This document shows positions 18,417-27,506 of a stretch of 27,506 bases of DNA, in pieces. Made by a program: the position numbers and the translations under genes. Numbering within the stretch: the stretch's first letter is position 1; each line of letters starts with the position of its first letter. Below the pieces are notes generated by a model. The model searched no databases and was not told where the DNA came from. It saw only the letters and a program-made list of their open reading frames with translations. Origin of the DNA: Sphaeroforma sirkka (Eukaryota > Opisthokonta > Ichthyosporea > Ichthyophonida); the NCBI GenBank assembly GCA_001586965.3, contig LUCW03001647.1, forward strand, positions 1 through 27,506, in the 5' to 3' direction.

Positions 18417-19187
18417 TGTAAACTGATGATGGAAATTACTAGGTTCAAACTATATTAAACTAAAATACAATTTAGTCAGTTAGGATTTAGCAGTGGTAGC
18501 TTTGTGTAAGAATGATCGGGACTGCCTCTTGTTAAGAGCCTAAATATCCTCGATCACACAGGGCGTACCTCTAGCTGTTCTTTATTGAATAATTTTCACT
18601 AGAAGTACTAAGTGTTCATGACCACATGCCTAATTTGTAGATAGACATAATAGCGTAAGTCACGTTAATACATTAGCTGATATAAATAGAGTTCCATCTG
18701 AAGAAAAGTTAAAAAAAAAAAAAAAAGACTTATTGGATTTTGGAGATTGGCGGGGACCAAAATCTATAAGTAGTAGTTCGGAGATTATAAAATTAAGTTT
18801 ATAATATCCTACATCTACTAATGTCTCAAATAGGTCCAAGTAGATGAGTCATACCAAATACTCAGGCTATTGGAGCCATCAAAGTGAATTTAGAACACTT
18901 TGGAAATATTGGAAAAAGAGCTTGTATTAAATTATTTAAAATACAAATAAAAACCAATGTATTATCTCAATTGATCTTGCTATTTTAGACTGACCAGAGG
19001 CCGTATTTCTACATAGTCCCCAGTAGCTTTTAGAACTACGAACGTACGTTAAGATACGATCTAGTTGGTAAAGCGAAACCAAAGTAAAAAAACGGTTTCG
19101 GTCATGACTATATCGAGTAAGTATGTGCCTATATGTACGAGTTCAAGACTCATGTTGTACTCATGTCATTTAGTATTTGGTCCAGTA
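18417..19187 (-). mobile_element. Gypsy A copy 3: LTR plus 3' end of the internal region
   Basis: This is the reverse complement of gypsy A from about 6589 to 7355. The LTR occupies 18417-19013 (597 bp, TGTA...TACA) and the rest is the 3' untranslated region and last codons of pol. The LTR terminus sits exactly at the junction with gypsy B, as a true insertion would. The other side stops abruptly at 19188, where a copia LTR begins. A longer A-run here (around 18710) corresponds to a T-run in the other copies. Confidence 0.9.
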
Positions 19188-19731
19188 TGTGAATTTTTCA
19201 ACTCTGTGAAAGTGCTCTTTATTTCCTTTTGTACTCTGTATTTATACTATTTTTCGTCAAAATTGAACGGCCCTTTCGGCTCGAAAATTTCTTTTGCCAA
19301 AGAAATTCCAACGGACGTGCGCGGTCTATTTTAGATTCCATCTCTAAAAAATACAAACACAATTTCTTCAAATACACTTAAACTTCTAAGACTCATAACT
19401 CAATGAATATTCCACTCAAACAACTTGGAATAAGGTGTCATATGAAAGGAAAAGCATTTCCTATCAAATGACACCTGTAAAAAAATTACACATTTAATAG
19501 GTCAAACACAATCGGCCTACGAAACACATTCGTAAACACAACATATTAAAAAACATACTTAGATAAGTGGTTCCTCGATGGACTAGGTCTGAGTCCAACA
19601 CTTAAACATCATTCACCTTTGACAATATGATTTTTCTACAAAAACATCGTTAGATAATCGGTTCATCGATGGACTAGGTCTGAGTCCAACACTTAAACAT
19701 CATTCACCTTTGACAATATGATTTTTCTGCA
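19188..19731 (-). repeat. Copia LTR with 91-bp duplication (left LTR of copia 2)
   Basis: Plus-strand reading TGTGAATTTTTCAAC to TTTTTCTGCA, 544 bp, same orientation as both copia 1 LTRs. It holds two 91-bp units (19550-19640 and 19641-19731). The first unit has the catacttagataagtgg variant and the second the catcgttagataatcgg variant, so the two units are of different subtypes. Confidence 0.88.
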
Positions 19732-21055
19732 ATAGACTTGGCCATGTAAGCTTGGAACTGATGAAAGAGACAATGGTTTGGTGCAGGAATGGAGAAAGTT
19801 ACCAGACGTTGGGGTGAGAAGCTTCCCTTCTGTAGAGCTTGCGTGCAAGGCAAGTTGACACGGGCCAGAATTACTCGCAAGCTGGTCCGGTCAAAGGGTA
19901 AACGTAAATTTGTGGTTCTAGAAGTTCCGGGATCGAAGCTGTGCGTAGATATCTTCGAGATCTCGAAGACACCGTCACTCACTGGAAAACAATTCGGTCT
20001 CCAGGTTCTTGACGATGCAACGGACCACTACTGGTGTTTGGGCCTGAAGCACAAGAGTGATGCGACTGCTGCAATGCGTCACTTGCTGGACACTGAATTT
20101 GCAGTGTTGAAGCGATTCCCGAAGAAGGCTCATAGTGATAGAGGGGCGAGTTTGTCAACGAGACTTGAAAGTCTATGCTATCAGCAAGGTGCATAAAGCA
20201 GAGTTTGACGGCAGCACGTACTCCTGAACATAATGGAAGATGTGAGCGTGCACATCGAACCCTAATCGAGATGGCCCGGGTTCTTCTACTGCAGGCTGGA
20301 CTGGGCGATGAGTTTTGGCTTGAAACGGTTACCTATGCTTGTTGGTTGATCAACGTAATGCCACAACGAGGTGGTGCTAAGTCGCGGGCGGAACTATGGT
20401 CAGGAGTTAAACCTGATTTGTCGCAGACAACAATTCCTTTGGTGCGAAAGTATATTTCTTGACCGGAAAACATATCAAGAAATTCGGCAAGAAGGGTCAG
20501 GAAGGTATTTTACTAGGTCCCAGCCTTAATACTGTTGGCGGCAATATGCGAATTTACAACCTAGAGACAAAGCGTGTTGTGAACAGTCGAGATTATCGCC
20601 TTGAGCCCACGAGTGCCAGTCACGGTGAAAGGGTCAAAGTCAATAATTCCGAGGGTGACGATGATAGTATTGACGATGAGGTAGGAGCAAGTGATGGTAA
20701 CAGGGATACTTCAGCGTCAGAATCAGATACGGATAGTGATGGAGATGGTCCCATGGATGATGCCGCCGACGATGATGTCACTATGGATGAATCATCTACT
20801 GATGGAGGTGATGAATCAGGACCCGGTGAACATCCTGGTTATGCTCGTCGCCCACTCAATCACCAGAAACGTGCTTTACCTGGTAAGCAGACACCTACGA
20901 GAGGTGGCAGGCGATTCAAAACCCGCGTAGATCGTACACGCGACCGAGCCAATGACATGATGTCCCCGCGGATCAGCTCTAAGGCTCGTACGGACTTGGA
21001 CTCGGAGAGAAAACGTGAACGTCCATCACAAGTAACCCCAGCTCACAGCCTTGCA
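19732..21055 (+). pseudogene. Copia 2 integrase and linker fragment
   Basis: It corresponds to about 13925-15218 of copia 1 on the opposite strand, with high similarity. Seen in order: GEKLPFCRACVQGK of the zinc module, CVDIFEIS with the first Asp, KKAHSDRG with the second, TPEHNGRCERAHRTLIEMAR with the catalytic Glu region, KFGKKGQEGILLGPS, and the acidic linker with SESDTDSDGDGP. It begins abruptly at the LTR edge and stops inside the linker. It is interrupted in a few places. Confidence 0.87.
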
Positions 21056-21064
21056 GTTACCTAG

Positions 21065-21616
21065 GTCGTGAAAGTGAGAAGATGGAAGAATACTGCAAAA
21101 TTTGAAATTTTGCAGTGAGGACCTCAGCAATCGATACTTTATGCACTTGTGCGACGTCAACGCAAAGATTGTGTACTAGAGCTTCATCTGATGAGGACGA
21201 TTTGTGCACTAGCAAAGCGCGAAAATTTCCAAACCACGGATAATTCGCAATGGACGTATATCGAGAAACCGATAGCCGCTTTATGATTGACTCTAAAACT
21301 ACAAACACAATTTGGCAAAAAAGCAGGATTTACACTTCGAAGACTCATAATTGACATTGCCACAATGAGCCAACATCAGCAAGCAGCGCCGTGAAGGGCT
21401 GTCATATGAAAGGATAATCTGAGACCGGCGAAATGAGATCTGACCAACGTCCGTACACAGCTCAATAGGTCACGGCACATCAATCGGACTACTGGAATCT
21501 ACGCTGTAATCACATGATGATACTTCGGAAGATGATCATCCTTTCGATGATGAAAAGATGCTTTAAAGTCCAACATAATGAGGATTGCTTGTAACCTGAA
21601 ACTATGATTCCATACA
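21065..21616 (-). repeat. Strongly decayed copia LTR
   Basis: Short blocks match the copia LTR in the right order and spacing: cgtgaaagtg, gcgaaaatttcc, ctacaaacacaattt, aagactcata, tgtcatatgaaagga, caataggtca, caatcgg, agtccaaca, and a catacaca-like end near 21616. Between the blocks similarity is low. This is either an old copy or a distant subfamily. Confidence 0.55.
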
Positions 21617-21960
21617 CATTTATATCCAGCAGTATTGCAACTTTATTCATGTAGAGGCTGATCGTTTTTGATCTGGTGAGTTTATATATCTGTGAGATAA
21701 AAAACATATCCCTTTTGCAGCAATGCAGAAAAAGTGGATAAGAGGGCTATACCTCATAGGCTGAGCATTTTCATGAATCTGGAGCTTCACGTTTGGCTGA
21801 CTCCACAGCAGTTCTCAGAAATCGGTTTGTCTCCTCAGTCTCAAGCGTAAATTCTCATCTTCTTCAGATGCAAGGTGAGAGTTCAACACCTTCGAAGAAT
21901 GCAAGTTGGTCATGTCGAAGGAAAGGATTATCACGGATACAACCATCCAGTTCCACTACC
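21617..21960. other. Unassigned stretch between two copia LTRs
   Basis: I recognise no gene or element here. The last 120 bases (tctcatcttcttcagatgca, then aggtgagagttcaac) share a weak block with 24720-24760, the leader region of copia 3, so it may be a decayed copia leader. There is an AT-rich stretch at 21617-21720. Confidence 0.4.
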
Positions 21961-22410
21961 TGTGAATTTTTCAACTCTGTGAAAGTGCTCTTTATTTACT
22001 TTTGTATTCCGTATTTATACTATTTTTCGTCAAAATTGAACGGCCCTTTCGGCTCGAAAATTTCTTTTGCCAAAGAAATTCCAACGGACGTGCGCGATCT
22101 ATTTTTAGATTCCATCTCTAAAAAATACAAACACAATTTCTTCAAATACACTTAAACTTCCAAGACTCATAACTCAATGAATATTGACTCAAACAACTTG
22201 AATAAGGTGTCATATGGTTTCGATCAAAAGCATTTCCTATCAAATGACACCTGTAACAAAATTGTTACATTTAATAGGTCAAACACAATCGGCTCTACGA
22301 AACACATTCGTAAACACAACATAAAAACATCTTAGATTGGTTCCTCGATGGACTAGGTCTGAGTCCAACACTTAAACATCATTCACCTTTGACAATATGA
22401 TTTTTCTACA
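21961..22410 (-). repeat. Left LTR of copia 3
   Basis: TGTGAATTTTTCAAC to GATTTTTCTACA on the plus strand, 450 bp, with a single 91-bp unit. It is very similar to the copia 1 LTR, with small patches of difference around 22210 and 22330. Confidence 0.88.
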
Positions 22411-23856
22411 ATTGCATCGGTGAAGTCATCGCCCGTCAACCGAGTCATCTCACCGTAGTGATTCATTTCGATCGAAGATAAGACATCACTTGTGGCATCC
22501 GATGATGGTGAAGCAGATGATGCTCTCATGCAATTGGCATCATAGACTTGGCCATGTAAGCTCAAACCACAACTGATGAAAGAGACAAATTGGATCAGGA
22601 ATGGATTCTGACTGCCAGACGTTGGGGTGAAGCTTCCCTTCTGTAGAGCTTGCGCAGGGCAAGATGACACGGGCCAGAATTACTCGCAAGCTGGTCCGGT
22701 CGAAGGGTAAACGTAAATCTGTGGTCTAGTAGTTGGATCGAAGCTGTACGTAGATATCTTCGAGATTCGAAGACACCGTCACCACTGGAAAACAATCTGG
22801 TTCCAGGTTCTTGACGATGCAACGGACCACTACTGGTGTTTGGGGCCTGAAGCACAAGAGTGATGCGACTGCTGCAATGCGTCACTCATGGCTGGACACT
22901 GAATTTGCAGTGTTGAAGCGATTCCCGAAGAAGGCTCATAGTGATAGAGGGGCGAGTTTGTCAACGAGACTCTGGAAGTCTATGCTATCAGCAAGAGGCA
23001 TAAAGCAGAGTTTGACGGCAGCACGTACCCTGAACATAATGGAAGATGTGAGCGTGCACATCGAACCCTAATCGAGATGGCCCGGGTTCTTCTACTGCAG
23101 GCTGGACTGGGCGATGAGTTTTGGCTTGAAGCGGTTACCTATGCTTGTTGGTTGATCAACGTAATGCCACAACGAGGTGGTGCTAAGTCGCGGGCGGAAC
23201 TATGGTCAGGAGTTAAACCTGATTTGTCGCAGACAACAATTCCTTTGGTGCGAAAGTATATTTCTTTGACCGGAAAACATAACAAGAAATTCGGCAAGAA
23301 GGGTCAGGAAGGTATTATACCAGGTTTCTAGCCTTTAATACTGTTGGCGGCAGTATGCGAATTTACAACCTAGAGACAAAGCGTGTTGTGAATAGTCGAT
23401 TATCGCCTTGAGCCACACGATTGCCAGTCCTGTGTTGAAAGGGTCAAAGTCAATAATTCCGAGGGTGACGATGATAGTACTGACGATGAAGTAGGACAAG
23501 CGTGATGGTAACAACAAGGATACTTCAGCGTCAGAATCAGATACGGATAGTGATTGGAGATGGTCCCATGGATGATGCCGCCGCATATGATGTCACTATG
23601 GATGAATCATCTACTGATGGAGGTGATGAATCAGGACCCAAATGAACATCCTGGTTATGCTCGTCGCCCACTCAATCACCAGAAACGTGATTTGCCTGGT
23701 CAATGCAGACACCAACCCTGGTGACTGCACGATTGAAAACCCGCGTAGATTACAGCCACGCGACCGAGCCAATGACATGATGTCCCCGCGGATCAGCTCT
23801 AAGGCTCGTACGGACTTGGACTCAATGAGAAAACGTGAACGTCCAGACAAGTCACC
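22411..23856 (+). pseudogene. Copia 3 integrase and linker fragment (plus strand)
   Basis: It corresponds to about 13925-15330 of copia 1 on the opposite strand. Recognisable pieces include a GEADDAL-like lead-in, the zinc-module region near 22640, KKAHSDRGASLSTRL, MARVLLLQAGLGDEFWLEAV, CWLINVMPQRGGAKSRAELW and GKHNKKFGKKGQEG, then the acidic linker and KARTDLDSMRKRERPD. It stops within about 15 bp of the place where the copia 2 fragment stops. It is more decayed than copia 2 and is broken many times. Confidence 0.8.
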
Positions 23857-24660
23857 TGTTTGGTCGGTTAAAACCGTCCTCCTTCGACCCTTCAGGGCTT
23901 GGATGGTTCCTGTGATATGAAGAATCAATTCATAAACGCCGTGCTCAAATCGAATTGCATCATCATGTCGCTGACGTAAAGACTCTTGACCAGTCTGTCA
24001 ACACAATGAAGCACTTCTGTTCATGCTAGCAAAGATGTGAGAAATACGTTCAAATGCAAGATGAAGGTTTGAAGTACATCGAGAAACGCTTGCCAACTTT
24101 GCATTCAAGTCAATCTCTCATGTAAGCTCACTCTCTTTTGTGAAGGCCGTATTACATATTGAAGGATATGCGTATTTCCGAATTTCTATAATGAAGGTGA
24201 GTTCCATACCATGTATGGTGCAAGCTTTGTACGATACGATCTCAAGTATCAAGGGCGAGTAAACAACAACATTTCTTCAAATACATCGTTCAGGACTCTA
24301 TCAATGAATATGCAGCTGATCTAACTTGAGTCAGGTGACGGTGGATGAGGATGGCCAGTCCGTCATAGAACATCATTTGCTTATACACTTTTAATCTGCA
24401 AACACAAGAGCAACTGTCAAAATACATCAGTGTTACACAACGTATCCAAGACAACATCAGTCGCAATGCAAAGTACAATCATGGAGAGTCAATCTCACCT
24501 CTCACGTAAGTCTGAGTGCAAAGAGGAGCGAGCTGGAAGAGTATCCATTCTTCAAGGCGAGCAGAGGCCCTCCTGGAGGTATCTTCCAGTTTCGCCTGAT
24601 GTCACCAGCATCCTAGTCATGATAGTTGTCTAGTATCTGTTCCTGAGGATCATGCTCTTC
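23857..24660 (-). pseudogene. Copia 3 gag remnant (minus strand)
   Basis: The plus-strand sequence follows copia 1 from about 16181 to 16817 in order. Shared blocks: ttggtcggt with ttcgacccttc and gggcttgg; gcattcaagtcaatct; gaaggatatgcg; acgtatccaagacaac; caatcatggag; ttccagtt with agcatcc. So this is gag in the minus orientation, from the knuckle region back to near its start. It is too decayed to show protein motifs and is a fossil. Confidence 0.7.
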
Positions 24661-24823
24661 TCTGGATTCGGATGAATCTGCTGTTATTGTACCTCATTTG
24701 TCAAGAGTGGTAAAAATGTTCATCTTTCTTCAGAAGGTGAAGTTCAATCTTCTCTCTCTTAGAATATCAGTCCTGATATCTCCAAAATTTAGAGCCGGAT
24801 GGAGTCCAACCGTCTGCTTACTT
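24661..24823 (-). other. Copia 3 leader remnant
   Basis: The stretch cttctctctcttag, gtcct, tctccaaaa, gatggagtcc and ccgtctgctt parallels 16966-17035 of copia 1 (the leader with part of the CT tract and the primer-binding site region), directly before the LTR. Confidence 0.6.
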
Positions 24824-25277
24824 GTGAATTTTTTTCAACTCTGTGAAAGTGCTCTTTATTTCCTTTTGTATTCTGTATTTATACTATTTTTTCGTCAAAA
24901 TTGAACGGCCCTTTCGGCTCGAAAAATTTCTTTTGCCAATGAAATTCCAACGGACGTGCATCTTGGTCTATTTTAGATTCCATCTCTCAAAAATACAAAC
25001 ACAATTTCTTCAAATACACTAAAGCAGACTCATAACTCAATGAATATTCACTCAAACAACTTGAATAAGGTGTCATATGAAACGAAAAAGCATTTCCTAT
25101 CAAATGACACCTGTAACAAAATTACACATTTAATAGACCACCAAACACAATCGGCCTACGAAACACATTCTGTAAACACAACATACAAAAACATACTTAG
25201 ATGTGGTTCCTCGATGGACTAGGTCTGAGTCCAACACTTCGACATCATTCACCTTTGACAATATGATTTTTTCTACA
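24824..25277 (-). repeat. Right LTR of copia 3
   Basis: TGTGAATTTTTTTCAAC to TTTTTCTACA on the plus strand, 454 bp, single 91-bp unit of the catacttag variant. It contains the conserved hairpin near 25070-25110. Confidence 0.87.
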
Positions 25278-25980
25278 AAAGATTACATTTGGTGAACAGT
25301 TGCCGATACACTGGAAGGTACTGTGAGGTTCTTTCACTATGTCAGTCTTGCTAGAGTACTTTGCTATTACGAATGATGTCATATTCTTTGTAATGTGCCA
25401 GATCGAGCTAGACCTAACAAGACGGAAGGGTCATGGGACTCGTACGTTATTGAGGACAATCACATTAAACATAAGATGTCTGAGGAATCAGACCACCGAA
25501 GCGCATAAGCTGACGATTACTCAACAGCAGTTCTTGAACATGGTTGAGTACAGTTGTTTGATGGAGATCATTCATTGGACTGCTAGATGACGGTCTGAGT
25601 GCGCCATGACGGTTGAATATTTTGACCCTTGACTATTAAATTCCATGGCAACTAATAATGCTTTCTCGTCGAATCTCCAACCTGAGTGTCAGATCGACGA
25701 AGACTGACCCCGTTCTACCTATGTGTGCGGGTGATTTTGTCCAGGTCTCATACTTGACACTGTGGTACAAATCTGAGGGGATATTACACCTTCTTCACCT
25801 GATTGGATGACATGAGATTGAGTTATGTCTGCCAGAAGTTTATGTCTCTCCAAATCGAGACCTGTCACAGCTGCACACGTAAGGTGATGGAATCTAACAG
25901 TTGAGATGGACACTCCTTGGCCATCAGGCAACTGATTTCTCTCGAAGGGCCGTCCATTGTCTGCTTAGGTTCCCTGTCTA
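25278..25980. other. Unassigned stretch; possible gypsy integrase zinc-module trace
   Basis: No intact gene is recognised. Around 25800-25890 one frame reads QKFMSLQIETCHSCTRKV, which loosely resembles the C-x2-C part of a gypsy integrase zinc module (W-x-x-M...I...C-x-x-C-x-R-x-K). That could be a trace of a gypsy element such as B, but the match is short and unsupported on either side. An 83-aa open stretch at 25339-25590 has no recognisable feature. Confidence 0.25.
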
Positions 25981-25984
25981 GTTC

Positions 25985-26270
25985 CGATTGTGTTGACAGT
26001 TATTATATGTATAATTTCTATTACAGTTGAAATTTCACATCGCTAACGGCCGTCCAATTCATATGACTAAGTCACTTCCTGAGAATCACATGAGTATGAA
26101 CGAAAGTTCTAGTGGTACTGGAGCACTCATCATATATTAGAGTTCCACTTAATTCATTTGCTACTTGATTCTTAAGTGCCTCATGGACGTACGCTAACTC
26201 GAACTCGTCCATCGAGGAAGATACACTGAGACTCTAAGGATATGTTCTGTATGTACACCAGTTTACGCCT
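25985..26270 (+). repeat. Scattered decayed copia LTR pieces
   Basis: Two pieces match the copia LTR in plus orientation. Around 25985-26030 ccgattgtgttgac, ttatatgtataattt and ttacag match the middle of the LTR. At 26205-26270 gtccatcgaggaaga, atatgttctgtatgt and gtttacg match U3. They are out of LTR order, so they come from at least two copies or a rearranged one. Confidence 0.5.
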
Positions 26271-26298
26271 GACCGCGTTCATGCACAAATCCTTCAGT

Positions 26299-26510
26299 GT
26301 GTGAATATCATATTGTCAACACTTGTATGGTTGTTAAGGTTGTTACTCAGACCTAGATGGTGTGGATGCCTTGAACTCATATGTCTTTTCAATGTTTTCT
26401 AGAATGTTTCAAAGTGATATGATTCATTAAAGTTATAATCTTGAAGTTATAGAATGTCATTTGATAGAAATGTGTTTGTATTCGTAGACAGATAGAATCT
26501 GGGGTTGTGA
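26299..26510 (+). repeat. Decayed, shortened copia LTR
   Basis: tgtgaatatcatattgtcaa followed by cttgtatg, tgttaagg and actcagacctag matches the start of U3. Further on, atgtcatttgatagaaatg and gtgtttgtattcgtagaca match the hairpin side and the region before the TATA box. Same strand as the copia 4 LTR, about 250 bp upstream of it. Confidence 0.6.
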
Positions 26511-26548
26511 TTCGACGCGTCCGATGTAATGTCTTTGCGCAAAATATG

Positions 26549-26886
26549 TGTGAAGAAAATCATATTGTCAAAGGTGAATGATGTTTAAGTGTTGGACTCC
26601 AGACCTAGTCCATCGAGGAACCGGTTATCTAACGATGTTTTTTGTATGTTGTGTTTACGAAATTTCGTGGACCGATTGTGTTTGACCTATTAAATGTATG
26701 GAATTTTGTTACAGGTGCCATTTGAAGAGAAATGGGTTCCTTTCATATGACAGAGAGCTAGAGAACGTTTTTGAGTGAATATTCATTGAGTTATGAGTCT
26801 TGGAAGTTTAGTGTATTTGAAGAAATTGTGTTTGTATTTTTAGAGATGGAATCTAAAATAGAGATGCACGTCCGTTGAATTTCTTT
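26549..26886 (+). repeat. 5' LTR of copia 4
   Basis: It starts like the copia LTR element strand (tgaagaaaatcatattgtca) and follows it through tccatcgaggaaccgg, the 'ttatctaacgatg' variant of the 91-bp unit, and atgcacgtccgttgaatttc. It is shorter than the other LTRs. The gag leader follows. Confidence 0.8.
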
Positions 26887-26921
26887 GAGAGAGAGAGACC
26901 ACTGATCACCAAACCGAGAGG

Positions 26922-27506
26922 ATGAAGTACGGAGAGCCCAAACTGAAGGATGCCACCGGCTACCCGAACTGGAAGTTGAAGATGGAAGCTAAGCTGAAGG
27001 AAAAGGCCGTCTTCAATGCCGCTACAGACCGTGAAGAGTGGGAGATTGCCTACCCATGATTGTCCAGAGCGTTGAAGTGTTGTCTTGGATACGTCCGTAA
27101 CACTGATAACCCTGCAGTTGCCTTGGCCCAGATCGCTACCATGCGCCGAACCGCCAGACGGAGCCAATCTGGACGCGTTGACTCAGAAGTTAGATAGTGA
27201 TGAAGATGAACGATGGAGAAAAATGTTGCTGAACTCGCTGACCAGCGTCTTGAGATTCTGTTGGCCAACTTGCGAGTCAGGGGATGAATTGACTAACAGT
27301 CGGAAACGCATATCCTTCATGAAGGGCCTTCCACGTCAGGTTGCGCCGCGAAAGGTGTTTGAATGCAAGTTTACGCAAACAAATCGATTCAGCTATGAAC
27401 TTAAGTGAAGGAAGCCGCCATTGTGTTTGAGACTGGACTCGGTGTCTGCGATGATAGCCAACGACGACGAAGATATCAGTCTTTATGCTAATGGACGATA
27501 TCACAA
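26922..27506 (+). pseudogene. Copia 4 gag, partial
   Basis: The ATG at 26922 opens MKYGEPKLKDATGYPNWKLK, nearly the same as the copia 1 gag start. The following DNA keeps blocks for DNPAVALAQIAT, GDELTNSRKRISFM, NRFSYE and ETGLGV in order. The window ends before the zinc knuckles. Broken in several places; a fossil. Confidence 0.8.

Larger units (their letters stand above)
19188..21616. mobile_element. Copia 2: LTR, plus-strand pol fragment, decayed LTR
   Basis: Two LTRs in minus orientation (19188-19731, and a decayed one at about 21065-21616) flank a pol fragment in plus orientation (19732-21055). A normal copia element has pol in the same orientation as its LTRs, so this is a rearranged or composite derivative. 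No matching target duplication was found. It has lost gag, protease, RT and RNase H and is a fossil. Confidence 0.6.
21961..25277. mobile_element. Copia 3: LTRs around an inverted pol fragment and a gag remnant
   Basis: Both LTRs (21961-22410 and 24824-25277) are in minus orientation. Next to the right LTR lies a minus-strand leader and gag remnant, as expected for a minus-strand element. Between it and the left LTR lies an integrase-linker fragment in plus orientation. So the pol piece is inverted relative to LTRs and gag. It is heavily decayed, with many small differences from copia 1, and no target duplication was found (left flank ctacc, right flank aaaga). Confidence 0.7.
26549..27506 (+). 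mobile_element. Copia 4: left end of a plus-strand copia element
   Basis: LTR, a short (GA)n leader remnant and gag in the normal orientation, continuing past the window edge. It is the only copy right of copia 1 with a conventional LTR-to-gag layout. Its 5' end looks incomplete compared with copia 1, and its gag is decayed with several breaks. Whether the rest of the element exists cannot be seen. Confidence 0.75.

Noticed and set aside
21673-21722. A possible small intron (gtgagt ... ttttgcag) pointing to a host gene
   Set aside because: No coding similarity or long frame on either side, and the stretch lies between two copia LTRs. Chance splice-like signals are common in AT-rich DNA.
25339-25590. 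An 83-aa open stretch as a possible host gene
   Set aside because: No recognisable domain, no plausible gene context, and of a length expected by chance in decayed repeat DNA.

Overview
This window is a eukaryotic intergenic block made almost entirely of LTR retrotransposons stacked in and beside one another. I see no host gene, tRNA, rRNA or CRISPR array. The organism cannot be named from the sequence. The elements have Ty3/gypsy and Ty1/copia domain orders, TATA-box LTRs and the standard genetic code, so it is a nuclear genome with a heavy LTR load. A protist, alga or stramenopile would fit, but that is a guess.

Layout. (1) 1-7355: a nearly complete Ty3/gypsy element ('gypsy A', + strand). 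The window opens inside its 5' LTR; gag, protease, RT, RNase H, a spacer domain, integrase with a chromodomain-like tail and a 3' LTR (6763-7355) follow. (2) 7356-9526: part of a second gypsy A copy ('A2') starting in mid-RT exactly where the 3' LTR of A ends, probably the target into which A jumped. (3) 9535-9986: a copia-family LTR remnant whose two ends form a 129-bp inverted repeat. (4) 9987-11648 and 17444-18416: two halves of a different gypsy element ('gypsy B', + strand), split by (5) 'copia 1' at 11649-17443 on the minus strand. Copia 1 has two LTRs, a primer-binding site, a polypurine tract and a perfect 5-bp target duplication (gacac). (6) 18417-19187: the 3' end of a third gypsy A copy, minus strand, whose LTR terminus abuts gypsy B. 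(7) 19188-21616 ('copia 2') and 21961-25277 ('copia 3'): copia derivatives in which a plus-strand integrase fragment lies between LTRs pointing the other way. Copia 3 also has a minus-strand gag remnant beside its right LTR. (8) 25278-26548: poorly recognisable DNA with several decayed LTR pieces. (9) 26549-27506: the start of 'copia 4' (+ strand: LTR, then gag), running off the window.

Relative ages. Gypsy A and copia 1 look young: their LTR pairs are close in sequence, and copia 1 keeps its target duplication. Gypsy B is older than copia 1. Copies 2-4 and the LTR pieces near 21065 and 26299 are much more eroded. All coding regions are treated as fossils. Most are broken in several places, although the gypsy A integrase part and the A2 fragment still read as long open frames.

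Points worth a second look: the DIRS-like spacer domain between RNase H and integrase in two different gypsy elements, the repeated inverted-pol copia layout, the palindromic LTR, and the mixed-subtype 91-bp duplication in the LTR promoter region.
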